Below are positions 9,497 through 17,087 of a stretch of DNA of 64,000 nucleotides, in pieces. A model generated the notes under the pieces. That model saw nothing but the letters and a program-made list of their open reading frames with translations. It was not told the DNA's origin and made no database searches. The stretch comes from JAJFIE01 sp964344255 (GTDB taxonomy: Bacteria > Pseudomonadota > Alphaproteobacteria > Rhodospirillales > Casp-alpha2): NCBI GenBank assembly GCA_964344255.1, contig CAYFMQ010000001.1:806001-870000 (forward strand), given 5' to 3'. The stretch's first letter is position 1, and each line of letters opens with the position of its first letter. Made by a program: the position numbers and the translations under genes.

Positions 9497-10180
9497 ATGC
9501 AAATCGTTACGCGAAATCCTGATTTTATATTTATCCATAATCCAAAAGCAGGCGGGCGTTATCTTCACGCAGAGTTAAAACATGATCTTGAACAAATAGC
9601 AGGAATCGAAATCCTGCCACCTTACTACGGGACACACATAACATTAAGAAATCTGGAGAAGGAAGTGCTGTTCCAGGAATTCATGAATGATTCATATGAC
9701 AGCACTATTGCCGTGAGCGTTGTCAGGAACCCGTGGGCCCGTATCTGGTCGTTTTATAAATTCATCCTGTCATCAGCGGCTGACCGCATAACCAAACGCC
9801 TCAGCGGAGAAGAGGTCAAAAAATCAAGTGACGATAAAACGGACCAACGGGTTTTACAGGAGATGCAATCAATGAGCTTCTCCGAATGGGTGACGCAAAT
9901 CAGAAATCCGGCCTTTGCATTTGGCCGGCACATCCCCCCTTATGATCAGGTTACCTATCTTGAAACTGATAAGACCTATCGTGAAATCATATACCTGCAG
10001 TACGAAACCATCGGACTTGAAGACCACCAATCCCTCAGACAATTAGGTATTAAATTGACTGATTATAATTTCGCACGTAGCGCCAGTTCGGATTATCGCG
10101 AACAGTTTAACCAGGAAGCCCGCGAGTTTATAGCGCACCATTTCCGCAGGGACATTGAAATGTTCGGTTATGAATTCTAA
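9497..10180 (+). CDS. Sulfotransferase family protein
   Basis: PAPS-dependent sulfotransferase-like protein of 227 residues. The 5'-phosphosulfate-binding loop is visible near residue 14 (FIHNPKAGGRYLH), where family members usually have PKTxGT/S. The 3'-phosphate-binding stretch SVVRNPWARIWSFYKF lies near residue 76. This pattern belongs to the carbohydrate sulfotransferase-like group (Sulfotransfer_2), whose bacterial members modify extracellular polysaccharide or lipid. The acceptor is unknown. It stands alone after a 293-base gap in which no gene, RNA or clear promoter was recognised. It lies about 5 kb from a surface-sugar cluster, so a role in decorating surface glycans is possible but unproven. 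Confidence 0.82.
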   Translation: MQIVTRNPDFIFIHNPKAGGRYLHAELKHDLEQIAGIEILPPYYGTHITLRNLEKEVLFQEFMNDSYDSTIAVSVVRNPWARIWSFYKFILSSAADRITKRLSGEEVKKSSDDKTDQRVLQEMQSMSFSEWVTQIRNPAFAFGRHIPPYDQVTYLETDKTYREIIYLQYETIGLEDHQSLRQLGIKLTDYNFARSASSDYREQFNQEAREFIAHHFRRDIEMFGYEF

Positions 10181-10258
10181 GGCTCTTTAAGCGAAAAGTG
10201 GCATGGAATACCCCGGCTATTTTTAACCAGAGCGCCTGAAGAATGGGTTTTATGTACG

Positions 10259-11062
10259 ATGTTCTATTATCTCTCGAAAATTCTGTGGGGCATTTTTAAC
10301 CCATACGCACTAGCGTCAATCCTCACTATTTTATTATGTTTTCTGTGCTTTACGCCCTGGCGACGTATACGGAAGTATCTTGCTGGCTTCATGCTTGCCT
10401 GCATCTTCGTCATAATGATTTTCCCGGCGGGCACCTATCTGAACTATACGATCAGCACCCGGTTCCCACAGCAGCCGCCTTTACCGAACTCAATCGATGG
10501 CATTGTGGTCCTTGGCGGCGCAATAGATCCTGACATGACCATAGACACCGGACATTATGTCGTAGGCGGATCGTTCGACCGCGTTCTGGCATTTGCCGAC
10601 CTTGCGCGTGATTATCCTGAAGCCCGGCTGGTCTACAGTGGGGGCTCTCATGCCTGGGAAGGGGAGATCGGCGAGGCTGCCGTAATGACGCCCTTACTTG
10701 AACAGCTAGGAATCAGTGCGGATCGTCTCGTTCTAGAGGACAAGAGCAGAAACACATCCCAGAATGCCGTGATGTCGTTCAATCTTGTAAAGCCTGCTGC
10801 TGAGGAAAAATGGGTATTGGTAACATCAAGTTATCACATGCCGAGAGCTATTGGTGCATTTCGGCAAGCAGGATGGCCTGACACGTTAATTGCCTATCCG
10901 GTCGACCCGATGTTCCCCGAAGATGCTGAATTCAAATTGTTTACTTTCAACTTCTGGCGTGAACTTGGAAATTTAAGTAAAGGTTTGCACGAAATGATGG
11001 GTTTAATCGCTTACCGGCTGAGTGACCGTTCGAGCGACTGGATTCCCGGCCCTGCGCAATAA
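10259..11062 (+). CDS. YdcF/ElyC-family (DUF218) envelope protein
   Basis: A 267-residue inner-membrane protein. Two hydrophobic helices occupy roughly residues 10-55. The DUF218 domain follows: GIVVLGGAID near residue 82, YSGGSHAWEGE, the SRNTSQNA segment and VLVTSSYHMPRA. ElyC of E. coli, the best studied relative, supports peptidoglycan and enterobacterial common antigen assembly through the shared undecaprenyl carrier. The same broad role (cell-wall precursor metabolism) is inferred here. It follows the sulfotransferase gene by 78 bases on the same strand, but no functional link is known. Confidence 0.85.
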   Translation: MFYYLSKILWGIFNPYALASILTILLCFLCFTPWRRIRKYLAGFMLACIFVIMIFPAGTYLNYTISTRFPQQPPLPNSIDGIVVLGGAIDPDMTIDTGHYVVGGSFDRVLAFADLARDYPEARLVYSGGSHAWEGEIGEAAVMTPLLEQLGISADRLVLEDKSRNTSQNAVMSFNLVKPAAEEKWVLVTSSYHMPRAIGAFRQAGWPDTLIAYPVDPMFPEDAEFKLFTFNFWRELGNLSKGLHEMMGLIAYRLSDRSSDWIPGPAQ

Positions 11063-11204
11063 CCTAAAAACTGAGCACCCGATGTATGCCTGAGAGAACC
11101 TGCCGATAAAGTCGACATTGCGGTGGCGTTGAAGGACGAACGGGCCGGCGCAACGCCTTAGCGCACGCCAATGATATTCATTATATTGATTTCATCGGAA
11201 AAAA

Positions 11205-11279
11205 TGGAGCGGGCGATGAGATTCGAACTCACGACATCAACCTTGGCAAGGTTGCGCTCTACCCCTGAGCTACGCCCGC
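11205..11279 (-). tRNA. tRNA-Gly (anticodon GCC), CCA encoded
   Basis: Read on the minus strand, the gene folds as a standard cloverleaf. The acceptor stem is GCGGGCG paired with CGCCCGC, the D arm includes AGCTCAGGGGTAGAGC, the anticodon stem-loop is CCTTGCCAAGG with GCC in the loop, and the T arm contains GTTCGAATC. The discriminator is T and the terminal CCA is encoded at 11205-11207. Length is 75 bases. A short open frame across it is an artefact. Confidence 0.97.
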
Positions 11280-11435
11280 TTAACCCGGCGTCGGTCCTGT
11301 ATCAGGACGACCCGAAGCGCGCCGATAATACGCATCGCGCCTATCTTTGCAAGGCCCAACTTTAACAGTTTTTCTTTTCGCTGAATTTATCTGGGTATTG
11401 AGAAAACAGGGCTGGGCGGTCTAGTATCCAGCCCC

Positions 11436-11924
11436 ATGCCAAAGACACGTGAACAGCTTTTTGATTTTCTTGCCGATCTTGGAATTGAAACCTCCACGAT
11501 TGAACACGAACCCGTGTTTACCGTTGAAGAATCCAAGGTGGGGCGCGGGGATCTGGACGGGGCCCATTGCAAGAACCTGTTTCTGAAGGACAAGAAAAGC
11601 GATATTTGGCTGGTCGTCGCCCTTGAGGACAGGGCGATTGATATGAAAAATCTGCGTCACCGCATCGGTTCAAACCATCTTTCATTCGGCAAGCCGGATT
11701 TGATGATGGATGTCCTGGGTGTTGAGCCGGGCTCCGTTACGCCGTTTGGCCTGATTAACGACGTGCAAAATCTTGTAAATGTCGTTTTGGATGCCGAAAT
11801 GATGGCGTACAGCCATCTTAACTATCACCCTCTGGTGAACAACGCGACAACATCGATTACGCCTGAGGGTCTTTTGTCTTTTATTCGCGCCTGTGGGCAT
11901 GATCCTGCAATTGTCGATATTTGA
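11436..11924 (+). CDS. Prolyl-tRNA deacylase / YbaK-EbsC family editing protein
   Basis: Free-standing editing domain of the INS superfamily (162 residues). Such proteins hydrolyse mischarged tRNAs, mainly Ala-tRNA(Pro) (ProXp-ala, also called PrdX), in the cytoplasm. Features seen are HEPVFTVEES near residue 24, HCKNLFLKDKK with the invariant lysine near residue 50, and the C-terminal GSVTPFGLIND and NNATTSI segments that mark the PrdX type. It starts 157 bases from the divergent tRNA-Gly gene and precedes the thioredoxin-TPR gene by 87 bases. The substrate tRNA is inferred from family membership only. Confidence 0.9.
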   Translation: MPKTREQLFDFLADLGIETSTIEHEPVFTVEESKVGRGDLDGAHCKNLFLKDKKSDIWLVVALEDRAIDMKNLRHRIGSNHLSFGKPDLMMDVLGVEPGSVTPFGLINDVQNLVNVVLDAEMMAYSHLNYHPLVNNATTSITPEGLLSFIRACGHDPAIVDI

Positions 11925-12011
11925 TCCCTGATCAACACGCCGGGGCTTGCGAAACCGGCAAGGTACAGCCATTTCTATCATCAGACTGATAAAACGAACG
12001 GACTTTATATC

Positions 12012-13022
12012 ATGGCAATAATTATTGGACCGGACAACGGAGCGGCAAACACCAGCCCTGATGAGCCGGAAGAAGGAACCGACCCCCTGGTCGGAACGAC
12101 AGGGCCTGAACTTGCAGGCGCCTCATCTGCGCCATCCGGTGGAAGTCCGCAAGATCTGGTAAAGGAAGGCTCAACGGCCAGCTTTATGCAGGATGTTATT
12201 GAAGTTTCCATGAACGTCCCCGTAATAGTGGATTTTTGGGCGCCATGGTGTGAGCCATGCAAAAAGCTCGGCCCCATGTTGGAAAAGCTTGTCCAGCAGG
12301 CTGGCGGCTTGGTTCGCATGGTCAAGATCAACGTTGACGAGAACCAGGAAATCGCTGCTCAAATGCGGATCCAGTCTATTCCCATGGTCTATGCATTTTC
12401 GCAAGGCCAGCCCGTCGATGGATTCCAGGGTGCTGTGCCAGAAAGTAAAATAAAAGAATTCATAGGCCGTTTGACGGGGGGTGCTAAAAACCCTGTTGAT
12501 GCGGCGCTTGAGGAAGCCCAGGCTCAATACGACGCAGGTGAAATAGAAGCAGCGTCGGCGATCTACGCCCAGGTCCTGGGCCACGATTCTGTTAATGCCC
12601 CAGCCATTGCCGGCCTGATCCGATGCACGACGGCAACCGGAGAACTGGAGCAGGCCCGGCAGATCGTTGATGGTTTGGCGCCGGAGGTTCTGAGCGATTC
12701 AACTGTGACCGCGGCCATCACCGCGCTTGAGCTGGCGGAACAAACCGGCCCGCAAGATGATTCTGAAACTTCGGAACTTGCCGCCAAGGTCGAGGCGGAA
12801 CCTGATAACCATCAGCAACGATTTGATCTCGCCATGGCGCTTTATGGCGCCGGGAAAAACGAGGCCGCTATTGAGCAGTTGCTTGAGATCGTGCGGCGGG
12901 ATCGTGCCTGGAATGACGAGGCCGCCAGGGGGCAGCTTTTAAAAATATTCGAGGCCCTTGGCCACGGCCATGAAGCGACGGTTGAAGGGCGGCGGCAGTT
13001 GTCATCCGTATTGTTTTCATGA
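12012..13022 (+). CDS. Thioredoxin-TPR co-chaperone (CnoX/YbbN family)
   Basis: 336 residues: a disordered Ser/Pro/Gly-rich leader (about 1-50), a thioredoxin domain (about 55-155) and tetratricopeptide-like helices to the end. The redox motif WCEPC (cysteines 80 and 83) is intact. E. coli CnoX has lost this motif, so this protein could both hold unfolding clients and reduce them. Family members deliver oxidation-damaged proteins to GroEL. The stop overlaps the next gene's ATG (ATGA), indicating coupled translation with the Lon-N-like protein, a common alphaproteobacterial pairing. Confidence 0.92.
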   Translation: MAIIIGPDNGAANTSPDEPEEGTDPLVGTTGPELAGASSAPSGGSPQDLVKEGSTASFMQDVIEVSMNVPVIVDFWAPWCEPCKKLGPMLEKLVQQAGGLVRMVKINVDENQEIAAQMRIQSIPMVYAFSQGQPVDGFQGAVPESKIKEFIGRLTGGAKNPVDAALEEAQAQYDAGEIEAASAIYAQVLGHDSVNAPAIAGLIRCTTATGELEQARQIVDGLAPEVLSDSTVTAAITALELAEQTGPQDDSETSELAAKVEAEPDNHQQRFDLAMALYGAGKNEAAIEQLLEIVRRDRAWNDEAARGQLLKIFEALGHGHEATVEGRRQLSSVLFS

Positions 13023-13714
13023 CTGATGAGGACGACTCCGGCATCCCTTTTCACAGTGGCAGCATGTTGGTTGAAGATTTGCTTCCAGAGGAAATGCCTG
13101 TCTTTCCCCTGACGGGGGTTTTGTTGTTGCCCGGCGCCACACTCCCGCTCAACATTTTTGAACCACGGTACCTGAATATGATCGAAGATTCGCTGGGAAG
13201 CGGCCGGGTTATCGGCATGGTTCAGCCTAAAACGGCCGATGTAGAATCACCCGAGGGACAGCCTGACATCTATGAAACCGGCTGTGCGGGGAGGATTGTT
13301 TCTTTCTCCGAAACCGGTGACGGACGGTTTGCAATTAATCTGTTGGGGCTTTGCAGATTCCACATCGCTGAGGAGCTTCCCCTTCGGTCCGGATATCGGG
13401 TCGTTCGCCCGGACTATACGCCATATTTTGAGGATCTGGACGAAGATGGTCATGGCCTTGAGGATCGGGGTGCGCTCTTAAAGACGGTTGAAGCCTATTT
13501 TATTGCAACCGGCATCAATGCAGAATGGTCGGCAATTGAAGGGGCAGATGACGCGTCGCTTGTCACGACGCTTTCCATGCTCTGCCCATTTGATCCCAGC
13601 GAAAAGCAAGCCCTTCTGGAATGCAAGAACACGACATCCCGGGGCCAATTACTTGGAAATCTCATGACCCTGTCATTACATGGAAATACAGATAATAATG
13701 GTGTACGTCATTAA
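13019..13714 (+). CDS. Lon-protease substrate-binding (LON-N) domain protein
   Basis: 231 residues made almost wholly of the N-terminal substrate-recognition domain of Lon, without ATPase or protease parts. The hallmark start is visible: MPVFPLTGVLLLPGATLPLN, then FEPRYLNMIEDSL and GMVQP. The exact role of such stand-alone LON-N proteins is not established; substrate recognition or adaptor function is usually assumed. It is translationally coupled to the upstream thioredoxin-TPR gene by a 4-base overlap and is followed by Trm112 and DUF971 genes, probably as one operon. Confidence 0.9.
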   Translation: MTDEDDSGIPFHSGSMLVEDLLPEEMPVFPLTGVLLLPGATLPLNIFEPRYLNMIEDSLGSGRVIGMVQPKTADVESPEGQPDIYETGCAGRIVSFSETGDGRFAINLLGLCRFHIAEELPLRSGYRVVRPDYTPYFEDLDEDGHGLEDRGALLKTVEAYFIATGINAEWSAIEGADDASLVTTLSMLCPFDPSEKQALLECKNTTSRGQLLGNLMTLSLHGNTDNNGVRH

Positions 13715-13755
13715 ATTGGCGTCTCCCATGAGGCTTGTCGTTTTTAACGGGATTT

Positions 13756-13980
13756 ATGATGATGACTGACCGGCGGGTCGATCCAAAACTGTTAGAGATT
13801 CTTGTCTGTCCCCTGACCAAGGGCCCTTTGAAATACGATTTGGATGCCCAGGAACTAATCAGTGACAGGGCCGGTCTTGCCTATCCCATACGTGATGGCA
13901 TCCCCATCATGCTGCCTGATGAAGCCCGCCCTCTTGACGATGGGCCGGCGAAAGTGACGCCAATTGAGGAGATCAAATAA
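13756..13980 (+). CDS. Trm112 family protein
   Basis: Small protein of about 74 residues from the ATG at 13756 (other ATGs at 13759 and 13762). Start choice follows the conserved sequence: RVDPKLLEILVCPLTKGPL is the usual Trm112/YcaR opening, followed by AGLAYPIRDGIPIMLP. Eukaryotic and archaeal Trm112 activates methyltransferases; the bacterial role is less clear. Only one of the usual zinc cysteines is present, as in many bacterial members. The TAA stop overlaps the next ATG (TAATG). Confidence 0.9.
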   Translation: MMMTDRRVDPKLLEILVCPLTKGPLKYDLDAQELISDRAGLAYPIRDGIPIMLPDEARPLDDGPAKVTPIEEIK

Positions 13981-14351
13981 TGCAGGACTTCCGTTCTCAG
14001 GTTCAACCCACAGAAATCCGTCTCATCCAGGAGGAAAAGCGCCTGGAGGTCGATTTCTCTGACGGTAAGTCCTTTAGCCTGCCCGCTGAACTGTTACGCG
14101 TTGAAAGTCCGTCCGCTGAAGTCCAGGGTCATGGTCCCGGACAAAAAACCCTGGTTTCGGGACGACGACATGTCGGAATCATGGGCGTCGAACCTGTCGG
14201 CAACTACGCCATCAGAATAAAGTTCGACGATCTGCACGATACCGGCATCTTTACCTGGGAAACGCTTTATAGTTATGGCCTGCATCAGGATGAGATGTGG
14301 AAAGCCTATCTCGATGAATTGGACAAACAGGGATTAAGCCGCGACCCCTGA
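13980..14351 (+). CDS. DUF971 (gamma-butyrobetaine hydroxylase-like N-terminal domain) protein
   Basis: 123-residue cytoplasmic protein consisting of the DUF971 fold found at the N-terminus of gamma-butyrobetaine dioxygenase. Conserved pieces are PTEIRLIQEEKRLEVDFSDG, LPAELLRVESPSAEVQGHG and NYAIRIKFDDLHDTGIFTW. Stand-alone versions have been linked to Fe-S or iron metabolism in other bacteria, but the function here is not established. It is the last gene of the thioredoxin/Lon-N/Trm112 run, with the start overlapping the preceding stop by one base. Confidence 0.9.
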   Translation: MQDFRSQVQPTEIRLIQEEKRLEVDFSDGKSFSLPAELLRVESPSAEVQGHGPGQKTLVSGRRHVGIMGVEPVGNYAIRIKFDDLHDTGIFTWETLYSYGLHQDEMWKAYLDELDKQGLSRDP

Positions 14352-14375
14352 GACAGTTTTATGCATTCTAAGCAC

Positions 14376-15590
14376 TTAAAGCGGCTGCCCCCGCATAAGT
14401 CTCGGCAAATCACCAACCAGCCCCATGGCATGACGCATGAATAGCCGCTTAAGCGGTGGGATAGTGTTTACGATACCAAGCCCAAGGTCCCGGGCAATCC
14501 GAACCGGTGCGATATCGTTTGAGAAAAGCCTGTTGAGAACATCCGTCATGGCGAGCATGAGTGTGTTATCAAAACGGCGCCAGCGTTCATAACGTTCAAT
14601 AATCGAAGCCGATCCCAAGTCTAGTCCTAAACGATGAGCCTCAATCAGCACTTCCGCCAATGCCGCAACATCACGCAGGCCCATATTCAGGCCCTGGCCT
14701 GCAATAGGGTGCATGCCGTGGGCCGCGTCTGCGATAAGCACGAGACGATTGTCCACGGACTTCTCGGCAAACTGCAATGACAGTGGGTAGCTCCAGCGCT
14801 CCCCGATAACCTCCAGCTCACCCAAAAAGTCACCGAAGCGTTCAGACAATTCTGCTTCAAAATCCTGCTTGTCCAGGGCCATCATCGCCGGCGCCAGCTC
14901 AGAGCGCTCGGTCCAAACGATACAAGACCGATTCCCCATCAGGGGGAGTATGGCAAACGGGCCGCCGGGCAGAAAATGCTCATGGGCAATATTGTTATGA
15001 GGCTTCTCGTGGTGAACGGTGCAAACGATCCCGTGCTGATTATAAGACCATCCCGTAAGACCAATACCAGCCCGCTGCCTAACTTCGGATCCGCGTCCAT
15101 CTGCGCCGATAACAAGGCGGGCATTAATGATATCGCCACTTTTCAAGGTGGCCATTACGCCATCTGGTGTTCTTTCAAGGCTCTCCAGCGATTCCGGCGC
15201 CCTGACAGACAAGGCGGGCAACTGATCGAAACGTTTAGCCAATGCCGCCCTATGTCGGCGGTTTTCGACCATAAACCCAAAAGGTTCACCGCAAAGGTCC
15301 TGGTGGTCGTAATGAAGGAACAGGAGCGATTCGCCATCGGCCACACGAATGTCATCAATCGGTGCACTGTTATCCTCCAGATCTACCCACAAACCGGCGC
15401 CATCAAGGACGCGTTTGCTGCCAAGCGCAATGGCGGATGCCCTGCCGTCGTAATGAGGGTCGAGAATGTCGGATGGCTTTTCGCGCTCAACAACCGTAGT
15501 CTCGACGCCATGCGCCGCAAGTATGCACGCCAGTGTTCCGCCGGCCAGGCCGCCGCCAATGATCAGCACATCCGAGGTTTGTTCAGCCAT
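14376..15590 (-). CDS. UbiH/UbiF/COQ6-family FAD-dependent hydroxylase
   Basis: Flavin monooxygenase that probably hydroxylates the ubiquinone ring. From the ATG at 15590 it has 404 residues. That start puts the dinucleotide-binding motif DVLIIGGGLAGGTLAC at the N-terminus as in the family; an in-frame start 15 codons upstream would add an unusual leader. The second FAD motif (RLVLIADAAHGMHPIAGQGL) and the following NMGLRD segment are intact. The GADGRG motif lies near residue 170. Which ring position it attacks (C5, C6 or C1) cannot be told. It converges on the DUF971 gene and is divergent from the aminotransferase gene. Confidence 0.9.
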   Translation of the reverse strand: MAEQTSDVLIIGGGLAGGTLACILAAHGVETTVVEREKPSDILDPHYDGRASAIALGSKRVLDGAGLWVDLEDNSAPIDDIRVADGESLLFLHYDHQDLCGEPFGFMVENRRHRAALAKRFDQLPALSVRAPESLESLERTPDGVMATLKSGDIINARLVIGADGRGSEVRQRAGIGLTGWSYNQHGIVCTVHHEKPHNNIAHEHFLPGGPFAILPLMGNRSCIVWTERSELAPAMMALDKQDFEAELSERFGDFLGELEVIGERWSYPLSLQFAEKSVDNRLVLIADAAHGMHPIAGQGLNMGLRDVAALAEVLIEAHRLGLDLGSASIIERYERWRRFDNTLMLAMTDVLNRLFSNDIAPVRIARDLGLGIVNTIPPLKRLFMRHAMGLVGDLPRLMRGQPL

Positions 15591-15849
15591 AGATATACGA
15601 TGATATCCGTTCCAGGGAATGTCCAGCCTTTCCACTTTTTAATAACAGCAGCAATAACATAATTATACGGGCTATGGATCTATTATCCCTGGGATCCGCT
15701 TGGGCCGGTCGCGCATTTTGTTTCCCCGCCTTGCGTGGCCGGCTTCTAATTTTTTAGAACTATCAATAAAATAACCCTTGCCGGTATGGCCTAAATTGAC
15801 CAAAGCTTTGGATTGTCTTTTAAAAATTGCCAAATCTTCCGGAAACGTC

Positions 15850-17061
15850 ATGGAAATCAATCCACGCTTGGAGACCCTGCCCGATTATCCATTTGACCGG
15901 CTACGCAGCCTGCTTGATGGTATAAATCCACCTGAAGATATAGACCCTATATCCCTGGCGGTCGGAGAGCCGCAACAACCTGTTCCAGCACTGGTCTCTG
16001 ACATTGTTCGAGATCAGGCCGGTCGCTGGAACAAATACCCCCCTTTTGCAGGGTCGCCTGAACTGCGCGAAGCGATAGCCGGCTGGATGTCCCGACGGTA
16101 CGGCCTTTCGGAAAATGCCATCAATCCGCAATCGAACATCCTTGCCTGCGCTGGGTCGCGCGAAGCGCTTTACCTGCTGCCTACATGGCTGGTTCCGGAA
16201 ACAAAGAACGGGAAACGCCCCATCGTGGCCATGCCGAACCCGTTCTATCACGTTTATGGCACCGGCGCGCTCGCAAGCGGCGCTGAGTCCCTATATTTGC
16301 CCGCAACCAAACAAACGAACTTTTTGCCGGACCTTGATAACTTGAGCGTGGAAACGCTGGAGCGGCTTTCATTGCTTTTCCTTTGCTCTCCGGCCAACCC
16401 ACAGGGAGCTATCGCCTCAAAGACCTATCTGGAAAAAGCCATTCATTTGGCCCGGAAACATGATTTCGTTTTGGTCTCGGACGAGTGCTATGCAGAAATT
16501 TACGACAAGACCCCACCGCCCGGTGTTTTACAGGTCTGCCGGGAAATCGCCGAAACATCTAACGTCGCCACCCTCTACGATCGGGTAATCGCCATCAATT
16601 CCCTTTCGAAGCGCTCCAACGGCGCAGGCCTACGCTCAGGCTTTATCGCGGGAGATCCGGATATTATCGAAAAATTCGGGCGCTTCAGAAGCTATATCGC
16701 AGCCACCGTCCCCTTACCGATAGATGCTGCCTCAGCCGCCCTGTGGAATGACGACGTCCATGTTGAAGAAATACGGGGGTTTTATCGGCGAAATATCGAT
16801 GTTGCAGAGGATATAATCGGTAACATGTATGATTTTTACCGGCCTGAAGGTGGTTTTTTCCTGTGGCTTAACGTCGGGAACGGTGAGGCGGCGGCCAAAA
16901 CGCTTTGGCGGGAGACTGGTGTGAGGGTTCTTCCCGGCGCCCATACCTCCAGAGAAGATCCGTCCGGAAACAATCCGGGAGGAGAGTTTATCAGAATTGC
17001 GCTCGTAAACGATCCTGCTGTAATCGGCGAGGCCTGCAAGCGGCTTGTTAAGGTCTTGTAA
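15850..17061 (+). CDS. PLP-dependent class I aminotransferase, probable succinyldiaminopimelate transaminase (DapC-like)
   Basis: 403 residues from ATG 15850, chosen because MEINPRLETLPDYPFDRLR is the usual opening of this alphaproteobacterial group; an upstream in-frame start adds 24 unlikely residues. Fold type I features are the AVGEPQQPVP substrate loop, the N-terminal PLP phosphate region CAGSREALY, SPANPQGA, SDECYAEIY and the Schiff-base lysine in NSLSKRSNGAGLRSGF. The closest recognisable function is N-succinyl-LL-diaminopimelate aminotransferase of lysine and peptidoglycan synthesis; other acceptors are possible. The 259-base gap before it shows no convincing promoter. Confidence 0.8.
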   Translation: MEINPRLETLPDYPFDRLRSLLDGINPPEDIDPISLAVGEPQQPVPALVSDIVRDQAGRWNKYPPFAGSPELREAIAGWMSRRYGLSENAINPQSNILACAGSREALYLLPTWLVPETKNGKRPIVAMPNPFYHVYGTGALASGAESLYLPATKQTNFLPDLDNLSVETLERLSLLFLCSPANPQGAIASKTYLEKAIHLARKHDFVLVSDECYAEIYDKTPPPGVLQVCREIAETSNVATLYDRVIAINSLSKRSNGAGLRSGFIAGDPDIIEKFGRFRSYIAATVPLPIDAASAALWNDDVHVEEIRGFYRRNIDVAEDIIGNMYDFYRPEGGFFLWLNVGNGEAAAKTLWRETGVRVLPGAHTSREDPSGNNPGGEFIRIALVNDPAVIGEACKRLVKVL

Positions 17062-17087
17062 ACACCCCTTGCTATAAAACTAACGTC

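Noticed and set aside
11171..11365. A 64-residue plus-strand open frame across the tRNA-Gly gene
   Set aside because: It is the typical false frame produced by translating a tRNA gene on the wrong strand; the cloverleaf explains the sequence fully.
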